A stretch of DNA of 64,000 nt from CAVSJA01 sp963728145 (GCA_963728145.1 CAVSJA010000002.1:310001-374000); one strand, 5' to 3'. Counted from the first letter of the stretch, positions 47,470 to 56,090 are shown. Translations and numbers: made by a program. Notes: a model not told the origin generated them from the sequence alone.

Positions 47470-49020
47470 TTATTTCAATTCTCCTGCCGCTTCATTATCA
47501 TCATAATGCTTTCTTAATTCTACCAACTCTTTCTTCAATTGACTTAATATGGATTGATGTTGCTTCGAATTGATAAGATTTTTTTGCTCATTCGGATCAG
47601 TTTTCAAATCATACAATTCCCATTCATTGACGGTATAAAAATAGATGAGCTTATATCTTTCCTGTCGAATTCCCAGGTGCGGTAGAACATTATGATCCCA
47701 TGGATATTCATAATAATGATAGTACAAAGACTTTCGTGGAATTGTTTTTTGTTTACCCAATAATAAATCCTTCAGATTAATCCCTTGCATAAACGAAGGA
47801 ATGGATACACCCGCCAGGCCAAGCATTGTTGGGCCAAAATCTATGTTTTGAACCAATGTATTGTTGGTTGACCCCGCTTTTATTTTTCCATCCCATTTAA
47901 TCATCAGCGGAGTATTCATTGAAACATCATACATGAAACGTTTATCGAACCAGCCATTTTCGCCCAGGAAAAACCCCTGGTCGCTGGTATAAATAACAAT
48001 GGTATTATTGTTTAATGCATTTGCATCGAGGTAATCAAGCACTCTTCCCACATTTTCATCGATGGATGCAACACAAGCCAGGTAATCCTGCATATACCAT
48101 TGATATTTCAAAGTAAGCAGTTCCTTTCCTTGTGGTCTTCGTGCCTGCAATATTTTTCCTCTTTCTGCATAGATCGCCTTCATCTTGCTACGATCAGGCT
48201 CAGGAATTCGATTAAAAGTTATTCTATAATTATTGATTTCAGTCGAATCCGGTTTTAACCAGGGGATGTCCATGATATATGCGGGATCAACTTTAAGATC
48301 GGTGCAAATTCTCATCTCTTCCAGTATGCCCATCTTTTGTGTCTTCCATGCCGTGCCTTTTGAAACGGTATCCGCATAAAGGGTAGGAGGTTCGGGTATC
48401 TTTTTATTATGCCATTCTTCCAACCATCTCAATGAGGGAAGAAAATTCCTGTGCGGTGCTTTGTGATGAAGCATCAGGAAAAATGGTTTGCTTTTGTCTC
48501 TATCCCTTAGCCAGTTTATCGCTTCATCAGTGATCAGGTCAGTTGCATATCCATTGATCGTTACCGTATCCTTGCTCATACGGATAAACCGTGTATCATA
48601 ATAAAGTCCCTGGCCCGGAAGAATTCTCCAGTAATCGAAACCTGAAGGAAGCGTGTGAAGATGCCATTTCCCGATCAGGGCAGTTTGATAGCCAGCGGCA
48701 CGCATTAATTTAGGGACCGTGACCTTGCTACTATCAAATGGAGTGCGGTTATCCTTCACACCGTTCTTGTGTGAATGTTGCCCGGTTAACGTAGTTGCCC
48801 TTACCGGGGAGCAAATTGAATTTCCTACAAAACAATTGCTGAACCGCATTCCACCTTTTGCGATGCGGTCAAGATTGGGAGTATTGATCAGGTTCTTATT
48901 GTAAGCGCTTATTGCGTCTGCATCATGATCATCACTCATTATATAGATGATATTGGGTTGCTGGGCGTGGAGTTGAGAGCTTACCAACAATAAAAGAAAT
49001 GGAAATAATTTCATTCGCAT
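47470..49020 (-). CDS. Secreted type I sulfatase
   Basis: About 516 residues. Two close Met residues (MRMKLFPFLLLL) begin a signal peptide ending LHAQ; the longer frame upstream is not used. Sulfatase motifs: NIIYIMSDDHDADA (metal-binding Asp pair), and ICSPVRATTLTGQHS, where Cys would become formylglycine; the usual C-x-P-S-R motif has Val in place of Ser. IGKWHLHTLP and IYTSDQGFFLGENGWFDKR complete the site. It hydrolyses sulfate esters, probably on glycans. It is divergent from the kinase gene 68 bases away. A dedicated maturase is not in the window. Confidence 0.88.
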   Translation of the reverse strand: MRMKLFPFLLLLVSSQLHAQQPNIIYIMSDDHDADAISAYNKNLINTPNLDRIAKGGMRFSNCFVGNSICSPVRATTLTGQHSHKNGVKDNRTPFDSSKVTVPKLMRAAGYQTALIGKWHLHTLPSGFDYWRILPGQGLYYDTRFIRMSKDTVTINGYATDLITDEAINWLRDRDKSKPFFLMLHHKAPHRNFLPSLRWLEEWHNKKIPEPPTLYADTVSKGTAWKTQKMGILEEMRICTDLKVDPAYIMDIPWLKPDSTEINNYRITFNRIPEPDRSKMKAIYAERGKILQARRPQGKELLTLKYQWYMQDYLACVASIDENVGRVLDYLDANALNNNTIVIYTSDQGFFLGENGWFDKRFMYDVSMNTPLMIKWDGKIKAGSTNNTLVQNIDFGPTMLGLAGVSIPSFMQGINLKDLLLGKQKTIPRKSLYYHYYEYPWDHNVLPHLGIRQERYKLIYFYTVNEWELYDLKTDPNEQKNLINSKQHQSILSQLKKELVELRKHYDDNEAAGELK

Positions 49021-49088
49021 TCGGGCGTTATTTGGATTAAGGTAACAATAATCAATCATCAATTCCGTATTTTTACCGCCAATCTCTT

Positions 49089-50534
49089 ATGCAAACCATC
49101 ATCCAGGAAATAAAGGACCTCTACAATTCCTTTCGGACCGATCCTATCTTAAGAATCGATAAAATTCCTCAATCAGGCAGTAACCGGATCTATTTTAGAA
49201 TTTATACTGAATCGCAATCGATCATTGCCACATGGAATCAGAACGTAAAGGAAAATAATACTTTTATCAATTTCGCAAAGCATTTCAAAACCTGCTCCTG
49301 CCCGGTGCCGGAGATCTATGCATTCAATGAAGAGCAGACCATTTACCTGCAGGAAGATTTCGGGGATATCTCGCTTTTGAATATGCTGGAGAAGTTCGGC
49401 TATACAGACTATGTATATGATCTGTTCAAAAAAAGCCTGAAAGAACTTGCACACCTGCAGATTGCGGGTGACCAGGAAATGAATTACAATTGGTGTATCA
49501 CCAGTAAGGAATTCGGAAAACAGGCAATATTGAGTGATCTGCTTTATTTCAAATACTATTTTCTCGACACACTGGGAATGCCTTACGACAAGGAGCGACT
49601 GATTGATGATTTCGAAGCATTGAGTACTTATCTCACTCATGTGGATCATAAGTTTTTTATGTTCCGCGATTTTCAAAGCCGGAATATTATGATCGAGAAC
49701 GATGAAGTGCATTTCATCGATTTCCAGGGTGGAATGAAGGGGGCACTTCAATATGATGTGGCTTCCATGCTCTGGCAGGCAAAAGCGGAATTGTCCGACG
49801 AATGGAAAAATAGTTTGCTTGATTCATATATGGATTGCGTGGAAGAGATCCTTCAAAAGCCCATCGACCGTCTTCGGTTTACGAGTCAGTACAACGGTTA
49901 TGTATTGATCCGTTTGTTGCAGGTGCTGGGTGCATATGGTTTTAGGGGATTGTTTGAGCGCAAGGCCCATTTTCTTATAAGTATACCATTGGCGCTACGG
50001 AATTTGAAATGGTTTCTTTTGAATAAGCGCGTAGGTATTGGGATGCCTGAATTTGAAAAATTGCTTGGATCAATAGTAGAAGAAGAAGTTATCCGCCGTT
50101 TTGAACCGGTAAGAGCAAATGAAAACACTTCATTGGTGGTACGCATAAACAGCTTTTCTTACAAAAAGGGAATACCATCGGATTCAACGAGCAACGGGGG
50201 AGGTTTTGTATTCGATTGCCGTGGCATATTGAATCCCGGCAGAATGGAAGAGTTCAAGCCATTTACCGGAAGAGATAAGAATGTAAAAGACTTTCTTGAA
50301 CAACAGACTAAAATGCTCGAGTTCCTCAATGGTGTCTATAATCTGGTTGATATCTCCGTTGAAGACTATCTCCAGCGGGGTTTTAGCAACCTGATGGTAA
50401 GCTTCGGTTGTACCGGTGGTCAACATCGAAGTGTATACGCCGCCGAAGCATTGGCCCGTCACCTTAGAAATAAATTCAATGTAAAAGTGGATATTAGGCA
50501 CGTGGAGCAGGAGGAGAAGAATTGGATTAATTGA
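49089..50534 (+). CDS. AmgK-like sugar kinase fused to RapZ C-terminal domain
   Basis: A 481-residue two-domain protein. Residues about 1-330 are an aminoglycoside-phosphotransferase-type kinase: IYLQEDFGDISLL, FFMFRDFQSRNIMI (catalytic Asp) and HFIDFQGG (metal Asp). AmgK of this type phosphorylates MurNAc/GlcNAc at C1 in peptidoglycan recycling. Residues about 350-480 are a RapZ C-terminal domain: GGGFVFDCRGILNPGR, then FGCTGGQHRSVYAAEALA. In E. coli this domain senses glucosamine-6-phosphate. The fusion links a recycling kinase to an amino-sugar sensor. The MurU-like gene is 5.4 kb upstream. Confidence 0.85.
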   Translation: MQTIIQEIKDLYNSFRTDPILRIDKIPQSGSNRIYFRIYTESQSIIATWNQNVKENNTFINFAKHFKTCSCPVPEIYAFNEEQTIYLQEDFGDISLLNMLEKFGYTDYVYDLFKKSLKELAHLQIAGDQEMNYNWCITSKEFGKQAILSDLLYFKYYFLDTLGMPYDKERLIDDFEALSTYLTHVDHKFFMFRDFQSRNIMIENDEVHFIDFQGGMKGALQYDVASMLWQAKAELSDEWKNSLLDSYMDCVEEILQKPIDRLRFTSQYNGYVLIRLLQVLGAYGFRGLFERKAHFLISIPLALRNLKWFLLNKRVGIGMPEFEKLLGSIVEEEVIRRFEPVRANENTSLVVRINSFSYKKGIPSDSTSNGGGFVFDCRGILNPGRMEEFKPFTGRDKNVKDFLEQQTKMLEFLNGVYNLVDISVEDYLQRGFSNLMVSFGCTGGQHRSVYAAEALARHLRNKFNVKVDIRHVEQEEKNWIN

Positions 50535-50690
50535 TAGGGTTGATAGGGTTGACGGGGTTGACAGGGTTGACAAAGTTGATAAGGTTAAGAAGGGATTAGA
50601 CTCCTTTGACCGTTCATCCCTTATAAACCCCGCCGACGCTATCAACTTTGTCAACCCTGTCAACCTTGTCAACCTTATCAACCCCTCAGC
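50527..50690. repeat. Self-complementary GGTTGACA-type array, copy 2
   Basis: The left arm begins within the last codon of the kinase gene (TTGATAGGGTTGATAGGGTTG, ACGGGGTTGACAGGG); the right arm has AACTTTGTCAACCCTGTCAACC and CTTATCAACCCC. About 50 bases of loop lie between. It is the same word family as at 2.4 and 63.1 kb. The right arm stays open in a frame reading STLSTLST that leads into the next gene, which is coincidental. Confidence 0.8.
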
Positions 50691-50713
50691 TTACCTTCGC
50701 AGCAGCACTAGCC

Positions 50714-51614
50714 ATGTACTACATCATCTATCCTCCTCTTTATCTTGTTTCATTGTTGCCATTGCGGGCACTGCATCTAATTTCTGATATTCTTTATTTC
50801 TTTGTTTATACTGTTTTCGGTTACAGAAAGAGCTGTGGTGATGGAAAATCTGCTTATTGCTTTTCCTGATAAGACCGCGGTGGAAAGAAAAAAGATAGCA
50901 AGAAAATTTTACCGCAATTTCATAGACAATTTCATCGAAGCAGTAAAACTCATATCGGCAAAGCCATCCTGGATCGCTGATCATTTCAGTATGGATGTTG
51001 AGTTGATGGATCAACTACATGCAAGTGGCAGGAGAATGCAATTACATCTTGGACACATGTTCAACTGGGAACTGGCCAGTGTTGGAGTACCGCTTTGCGT
51101 AAAGTATAAGATGTTGTGTGCTTATATGCCGGTAGGCAACAAAGCAGTGGACCGGATATTTTATAACATGCGATCAAAAACCGGGTGTGTATTGATTCCG
51201 GCCACCAATATGAAGAACGCGATGATACCATACCGGAATGGACAATACGCGCTTGCATTGGTAGCCGATCAGGCTCCGGGCAATTTTAAGAAAGCCTATT
51301 GGTTGAATTTCTTTGGCAAGCCAACTTCATTTGTTCGTGCTCCTGAAAAAGGTGCCTATGCAGGGAACATTCCTGTCGTATTCCTCACTTTTTATAAAGT
51401 ACGCAGGGGTTACTATTATGCAAAAATCAAGCTTGCATCGGACAACCCTCAATCGCTTCCGGAAGGTGAACTAACGCGGATCTATGTGCGTTATTTGGAA
51501 GAAGTAATAACAGAAAATCCAGACATGTATCTCTGGAGTCATCGAAGATGGAAACATCCGTGGAAGGAGGAATATCGAAAGATGTGGATTGGAGCGGACC
51601 AGCCAATGGTTTAA
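50714..51614 (+). CDS. Lipid A biosynthesis acyltransferase, LpxL/HtrB family (one frameshift)
   Basis: About 300 residues joined. The N-terminus (MYYIIYPPLYLVSLLPLRAL) is a membrane anchor. The frame shifts by one extra base near 50840, between TVFGYRK and VVMENLLIAFPD. The catalytic H-x4-E motif is HMFNWE (about residue 118-123) within LHLGHMFNWEL; ALVADQAPGN and PDMYLWSHRRWKHPW are further LpxL signatures. It transfers a fatty acyl group to lipid A at the inner membrane. Start chosen at the ATG after the word array. Confidence 0.85.
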
Positions 51615-51702
51615 TTGTTTTATTGTTTGATTGTTGGGTTTACTATTTATGAAACCAACATCCCGATAGCTATCGGGATAACAATCTAGCCATCAAACCA
51701 TC
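51612..51702. repeat. GATTGTTGG array, copy 2, with embedded palindrome
   Basis: Arms TTGTTTGATTGTTGGGTTT and AAACCAACA...AACAATC enclose the loop ACTATTTATG, the reverse complement of the loop in the 35.7-kb array. A perfect 20-nt palindrome, ATCCCGATAGCTATCGGGAT (51660-51679), interrupts the right arm. It lies between convergent genes and may be a bidirectional terminator. Confidence 0.78.
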
Positions 51703-51708
51703 CAGAAA

Positions 51709-53121
51709 CTAATTCAACACACTATTCTCCTTATCAATCTCAATCTTTGGCTGTAGCTTTATTGCATCAAATCCACCAACTACATTGCGGAAATTGTGAA
51801 TGCCCTGTCTTTTTAATAATGAAGAAGCAATGACGGAGCGGTATCCACCGGCACAATGAACATAGAAGTTAAGGTCTTCATCGAGGTTGGCGAGATTACC
51901 GGGATCCATTAAATCATTCAATGGTATATTGATTGCCTTCCTAATATGTCCATCTGCAAATTCAGTTTCGCGGCGAACATCCAGGACAACTGCCTTATCG
52001 TCGAAGGGCAGATCCATTGCCACTTCATCAGCTTCCACGTCGATGATCAGATCGATTTCATTTCCTGATTCCTTCCAGGCATTAAAACCACCTTTCAAAA
52101 TACCAACCATTCGGGTAAAACCAACTCTCGCCAATCGGACAATGCTTTCTTTTTCTTTATCGGGAGAAGTTATTAATAAGATATCCTGGTCAAATGGTAA
52201 TAAGCTGCCTGCCCATTCAGCGAACCTTCCTTCAAGGCCGATGCTGATACTACCGGGAACGAAGCCCTTTGTAAATTCAGTTGCGGGTCTTGTATCAAGA
52301 ACAAACGTATTGGCCTTTTGCATTCTTTCATTGAATTCCTTTGGCGAATATTCTTTTAAAGCCTGCTCCAATACTTCATCCAGGCTATCATAACCTTCTT
52401 TATTGATCTTCGCATTGATTGGGAAGTATTGTGGGGGTTCTGCTAAACCTTCTGTTACTGCTTTGATAAACTCTTCTCTTGATTCAGCAAGCAATGCATA
52501 ATTCGTTTTCTTTTGTTCCCCAAGTGTGCTGTATGTTTCCGGTCCGAGGTTTTTACCACAACTGCTTCCTTCACCATGTGCAGGATAAACGATCACATCA
52601 TCGGGAAGCGTAATAACTTTTGTATGAAGGCTATCGTACAACATTCCAGCAAGCTCTGCTGAAGTGAGGTGTTCTCCTTTCTGTGCAAGGTCAGGGCGAC
52701 CAACATCTCCTATGAATAAAGTATCACCGGTAAAAATCGCATTCGGTTTTCCTTCTTCATCTTTCAACAAATAACAGCTTGATTCAAGCGTATGTCCCGG
52801 AGTATGTAAAACCTGGAAACTTAATTTACCCAGTTTAAATTCTTCGCCATCTTTTGCTACATGAACAGGAAAACTGGTTTCGGTTTGGGGTCCATAGATA
52901 ATGGGTGCTCCCGTTGCCTTGCTCAGATCAAGGTGACCGCTTACAAAATCAGCGTGAAAATGAGTTTCAAAGATATATTCAATAGTAGCCTTTCTTTTAG
53001 TGGCCAGTTCAAGATAAACGTCAATATCCCTCAACGGGTCAATTACTGCCGCCTTTCCCTCACTTTCAATATAATATGCCGCTTCACTGAGGCAGCCGGT
53101 ATATAATTGCTCTATGTACAT
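51709..53121 (-). CDS. Persulfide dioxygenase-like MBL-fold hydrolase with two rhodanese domains
   Basis: A 470-residue protein. The metallo-beta-lactamase domain (about 1-250) has THFHADFVSGH (about 52-62), HTPGHTLES and FTGDTLFIGDVGRPDL, as in ETHE1/persulfide dioxygenases. Two rhodanese domains follow: the first (about 265-360) lacks the active Cys (LLITSPDKEKES), the second (about 370-465) has VHCAGGYRS with the catalytic Cys. Such proteins oxidise glutathione persulfide to sulfite and handle sulfane sulfur. An ArsR-type regulator gene lies 86 bases upstream on the same strand. Confidence 0.87.
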   Translation of the reverse strand: MYIEQLYTGCLSEAAYYIESEGKAAVIDPLRDIDVYLELATKRKATIEYIFETHFHADFVSGHLDLSKATGAPIIYGPQTETSFPVHVAKDGEEFKLGKLSFQVLHTPGHTLESSCYLLKDEEGKPNAIFTGDTLFIGDVGRPDLAQKGEHLTSAELAGMLYDSLHTKVITLPDDVIVYPAHGEGSSCGKNLGPETYSTLGEQKKTNYALLAESREEFIKAVTEGLAEPPQYFPINAKINKEGYDSLDEVLEQALKEYSPKEFNERMQKANTFVLDTRPATEFTKGFVPGSISIGLEGRFAEWAGSLLPFDQDILLITSPDKEKESIVRLARVGFTRMVGILKGGFNAWKESGNEIDLIIDVEADEVAMDLPFDDKAVVLDVRRETEFADGHIRKAINIPLNDLMDPGNLANLDEDLNFYVHCAGGYRSVIASSLLKRQGIHNFRNVVGGFDAIKLQPKIEIDKENSVLN

Positions 53122-53154
53122 TTAAGAAATTTGAGCAAATTTAGCCTTAAAAAA

Positions 53155-53186
53155 CAAAAGCAGGAACTCGGTAGAATTCCTGCTTT
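53155..53186. terminator. Bidirectional hairpin terminator
   Basis: AAAAGCAGGAA...TTCCTGCTTTT is an exact inverted repeat of about 11 bp with a short loop and A/T-rich outer pairs, in the gap between the regulator and the persulfide dioxygenase gene. It could end the regulator transcript and attenuate the downstream gene. Confidence 0.75.
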
Positions 53187-53207
53187 TGAGCTCATAGGAC
53201 CAATATC

Positions 53208-53555
53208 TTAAGTAACAAGGTCTTCGGCGCTTTTCATTACCTGGTCGACCCTGTTATAATTAACAGAATAGTATATGAATTTGCCGTCCCGCTCGGTGCG
53301 AACGATCCCGGCCCTACGCAGGATAGCCAGGTGCTGGGAGGCAACGGACTGCTCCAGTCGCAGCCTTACATAGATCTCGGTCACAGTTAATCGCTTGTTT
53401 TCATCAACAAGCTTTACGATTTGCTGCCTTAGTTTGTGATTGAGCGCCCGTAGGATCATTGCCGCTTTCTTCAGGTTCAGGAAGTCCACCTTAACGGAAC
53501 CATTGTCCATTCCGTTAGTGTTCAGCAGCATTGAATAATTGGTTGCAACATTCAT
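53208..53555 (-). CDS. ArsR-family winged-helix regulator
   Basis: About 115 residues from the Met in MNVATNYS; a GTG 36 bases upstream is possible but almost touches a promoter box. The ArsR fold is clear: AAMILRALNHKLRQQIVKLV, VTEIYVRLRLEQSVASQHLA (recognition helix), and AGIVRTERDGKFIYYSV wing. No Cys is present, so it cannot sense persulfide through thiols as BigR/SqrR do. Its position upstream of the persulfide dioxygenase still suggests control of sulfur metabolism. It could equally act elsewhere. Confidence 0.85.
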   Translation of the reverse strand: MNVATNYSMLLNTNGMDNGSVKVDFLNLKKAAMILRALNHKLRQQIVKLVDENKRLTVTEIYVRLRLEQSVASQHLAILRRAGIVRTERDGKFIYYSVNYNRVDQVMKSAEDLVT

Positions 53556-53595
53556 ATGTTTTTCAAAGCTTTTAGTAAGGTTAATGGTCACATAA

Positions 53596-53603
53596 CAAAT
53601 TTA
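53596..53603 (-). promoter_or_regulatory. -7 promoter box (TAAATTTG) for the ArsR gene
   Basis: On the minus strand TAAATTTG matches TAnnTTTG and lies about 40 bases before the chosen ATG. A TTG is found 14 bases further upstream, shorter than the usual spacing. This box favours the internal ATG start over the GTG. Confidence 0.5.
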
Positions 53604-53656
53604 ACCCCTATTGAACTCAATTGGTGTTATAGGACAACAAAAATTGTTGTTGGTAA

Positions 53657-54340
53657 CTATGATTGATGAATGTAAAATTCTTTAAGATAAGCGGGTTCTG
53701 AGTAGGATATATCTGCAAATTTATTCTCTCTGAAACTGCGGTAACTGGGTAGAATCATTGATGAACTATCCCAATTGACATCAGCAAAACGGGCGTTAGC
53801 ATTCTTACAAAGTTCCTTCCATTTAAGGCTTCCGCTTCCAAAAAATAGTATTTGATGTTGGTCAAGCTCCTTATCAAAACTGGATGGATCAAGGATCATA
53901 GCAGTTGGTGAAATGATCTCTTTCAACTGATCATTATAAAGAGCGGTAAATACTTCTCGTCTCCTTGCATCGATCATTGGGCATAATAAAATGGTCGTTG
54001 GTAGATTAAGCCCTTTTAAAGCATTATTGGCAGACAAAGCCATGACATAGAGCGTACCGATCGTTATAAGCGGAATATTCAATCCATAACAAAGACCCTT
54101 TGCTGTTGCCAATCCCACGCGCAGACCGGTATAAGAACCGGGACCGTTTGTTACTGCAATTGCAGAAAGTTCATTTAGCCTATATCCCGAATCCTTCATT
54201 AGTTTTTGAATCGCTTCTTGTATCCAACCCGCATGATCCTTCTGTTGGCGATTTTCAGCTTTGTTTATGAGCTCTCCATCTTTAGCCAGTGCTATGCTTG
54301 CAGATTCAGTAGAAGTATCAATATTTAGTATCAAGGCCAT
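53657..54340 (-). CDS. tsaB: tRNA threonylcarbamoyladenosine biosynthesis protein TsaB
   Basis: A 227-residue ASKHA-fold protein, partner of TsaD in making t6A37 on ANN-decoding tRNAs. TsaB features: MALILNIDTSTESASIAL at the start, AVTNGPGSYTGLRVGLATAKG (about 63-83), and CPMIDARRREVFTALY (about 119-134). The DHAGWIQEAIQKLM helix replaces the metal-binding His region of TsaD. Length fits. It lies 29 bases downstream of the dehydrogenase-like gene on the same strand. Confidence 0.92.
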   Translation of the reverse strand: MALILNIDTSTESASIALAKDGELINKAENRQQKDHAGWIQEAIQKLMKDSGYRLNELSAIAVTNGPGSYTGLRVGLATAKGLCYGLNIPLITIGTLYVMALSANNALKGLNLPTTILLCPMIDARRREVFTALYNDQLKEIISPTAMILDPSSFDKELDQHQILFFGSGSLKWKELCKNANARFADVNWDSSSMILPSYRSFRENKFADISYSEPAYLKEFYIHQS

Positions 54341-54369
54341 TTCGATGATCTTCAGTTTTCATTAGAGTA

Positions 54370-55008
54370 TTAATGCGCATACTCATTGATTGCTCTTTCC
54401 ATTGCAGGCGCAATAGTATACCGGCTGTCTGTTCTTTGCAATGTTTTCAACAAAGAATGCAATTTCTTTAACCCAACTGCGTCCGCCCATTCAAAAGGAC
54501 CCAACGGATAATTTGTTCCCAAACGCATGGCAATATCAATTTCTTCTTTTGTGCTGATATGTTCGCCATAAGTATACCATGCTTCATTAATGATCATGGC
54601 AAGAATGCGCGGAGTAACCAAACCAGGAACATCTGGCACGAGTTGCCATTTCCAGTTCAATGCAGCAAAAACTTTTTCGACTTCCGCTTTTTTATTTTCA
54701 TTTCCGATGGCGATTTCAACCAACTCCCTTTTTAACATGCCCGGCCATCCATTAATGCGAATAAAATTTTTTCCCAATATCTCGGTTGTCCATTGAATGG
54801 AGCTAACAAAGACAGTTTTATTCTTAATGATATTGTATTGCGCTAATCTTTCATGATCGTATTCAAAGGCCAGATCAAAATATGCATCTCCTTCAACCAT
54901 TGTCAATGACTTCAATGAATCAGCCCAGATGACCTTAGCGGTATCTGGGATTCCTTTAGCAAGCAGTTCTTCTTTTTGTCCATGATTTGCCAATACGGCG
55001 ATGGTCAT
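54370..55008 (-). CDS. 3-hydroxyacyl-CoA dehydrogenase C-terminal domain protein
   Basis: About 212 residues from the Met in MTIAVLAN. The C-terminal half (about 120-210) matches the 3HCDH C-terminal helical domain: PGLVTPRILAMIINEAWYTY, EEIDIAMRLGTNYPLGPFEWAD, and a final helix. The N-terminal half is a reduced Rossmann-like region without a clean GxGxxG motif, so NAD binding is doubtful. It may be a catalytically altered paralogue of beta-oxidation enzymes. A longer frame upstream (MRHQAISLP) is possible. Confidence 0.75.
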   Translation of the reverse strand: MTIAVLANHGQKEELLAKGIPDTAKVIWADSLKSLTMVEGDAYFDLAFEYDHERLAQYNIIKNKTVFVSSIQWTTEILGKNFIRINGWPGMLKRELVEIAIGNENKKAEVEKVFAALNWKWQLVPDVPGLVTPRILAMIINEAWYTYGEHISTKEEIDIAMRLGTNYPLGPFEWADAVGLKKLHSLLKTLQRTDSRYTIAPAMERAINEYAH

Positions 55009-55075
55009 GTGTTTCTGTTTAGGCAAAGATATTGCTTGGTGCCGCAATTGTCTGAACCAGGATTTTAAACGATTT

Positions 55076-55202
55076 GACTGATTGGGCTGATAGCGATCGA
55101 TCAGTAAAAATCAGATAAATCGCATAAAATCGTGGTTCAGACTTTTGAATTATCCGATCTTAGTGATTCAAATCAGTTAAATCATTAAAATCGTATAAAA
55201 TC
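55076..55202. repeat. AAATCGTATAAAATCGTGGT direct-repeat array
   Basis: Two related blocks: AAATCAGATAAATCGCATAAAATCGTGG and AAATCAGTTAAATCATTAAAATCGTATAAAATCGTGG. The second block runs into the GTG start of the RidA gene. Loose reverse-complement words (ATCCGATCTTAGTGATT, GATTGGGCTGAT) lie between and before. Confidence 0.65.
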
Positions 55203-55586
55203 GTGGTCGAAAAAACAATCATCAACACTCCCAACGCTCCAGCTCCAATAGGACCATATAGTCAGGCTGTGAGGGCCGGGAGTTTGTTGTTTATTTCGGG
55301 ACAGATTGCTATTAATCCTGCAACAGGAAATATCGAAGCGGCTGATGTGATTGGAGAAGCTCACCAGGTAATGCATAACCTGAAAACTATTTTAACGGAT
55401 GCGGGGATGGACTTTGCTAATGTGGTAAAAACGACAATCTATCTCAGCGATATGGCTCTTTTTACAATGGTGAATGAAGTTTATGGAAAATATTTTCATG
55501 GAGAATTTCCGGCAAGAGAAACGGTTGCTGTAAAAGGGTTGCCGAAAAATGTGAATGTGGAGATTAGTATGATAGCGGCGGGGTAG
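55203..55586 (+). CDS. RidA-family enamine/imine deaminase
   Basis: A 127-residue YjgF/YER057c/UK114 protein that hydrolyses reactive enamines such as 2-aminoacrylate. Signatures: PAPIGPYSQAV, LLFISGQIAINPATG, NVVKTTIYLSDM and ARETVAVKGLPKNVNVEISM, with the conserved Arg of the active site in the last motif. It starts with GTG; no ATG is available nearby and MVEKTIINTPNAP aligns with the family start. The start codon is part of the upstream repeat word. It is the last clearly chromosomal-type gene before the cassette-like region. Confidence 0.92.
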   Translation: MVEKTIINTPNAPAPIGPYSQAVRAGSLLFISGQIAINPATGNIEAADVIGEAHQVMHNLKTILTDAGMDFANVVKTTIYLSDMALFTMVNEVYGKYFHGEFPARETVAVKGLPKNVNVEISMIAAG

Positions 55587-55738
55587 GAAATGTAGTAAAA
55601 ATGGATTGGCGATGATCATTGACGTAACTAAGTCTCATGAAACATTTGGGTGACGGATCCGATATTTTGAGATGAAAAGTGAGTTTTATGCACTCTTAAG
55701 TTCTCAATACAAAAATTTGTGTTGGAAAAATTTTTGAA

Positions 55739-56080
55739 ATGGATACTGAGGAAATAAGAAGAAAGATTTGGCGAATTGGAGATGGGATTCCATTTAAGCT
55801 GGACAATATGACCATTCAAACGACTGACTCGGGCAAACTTTTAGTGACTGGTTGGACAGACACTATCAACTTTAAAAACATATCCAAAGAGAAAATACTT
55901 CAGGAACTCCAGGAATTGAAATCTTCATTTTCGGATTTATCGAAATCATTCAATGAACTTAACGAAATTGTCAAAGGTTTAACAATAGAATATCATATGG
56001 CTTACGATGACGCAGGAAAGGTCGGAATTGGATTGTGTTCTGAACTTGAAGGAAAAGTAAATTGGTATTTTCCTGAATAG
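55739..56080 (+). CDS. Hypothetical protein (cassette-like region)
   Basis: A 113-residue soluble protein with no family I recognise. It begins MDTEEIRRKIWRIGDG, has a strand-rich middle (KLLVTGWTDTINFKN), a Leu-heptad helix (ILQELQELKSSFSDLSKSFN) that may be a coiled coil, and ends with GIGLCSELEGKVNWYF. It is followed within 20 bases by a sequence (56091-56151) that is closely related to one at 59206-59265, the first sign of the repeated spacers of this region. Confidence 0.65.
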   Translation: MDTEEIRRKIWRIGDGIPFKLDNMTIQTTDSGKLLVTGWTDTINFKNISKEKILQELQELKSSFSDLSKSFNELNEIVKGLTIEYHMAYDDAGKVGIGLCSELEGKVNWYFPE

Positions 56081-56090
56081 AAACTGCTGA

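Noticed and set aside
50648..50713. N-terminal extension MSTLSTLST of the acyltransferase
   Set aside because: It is the right arm of the GGTTGACA-type array read in one frame; family members start at MYYIIYPP.
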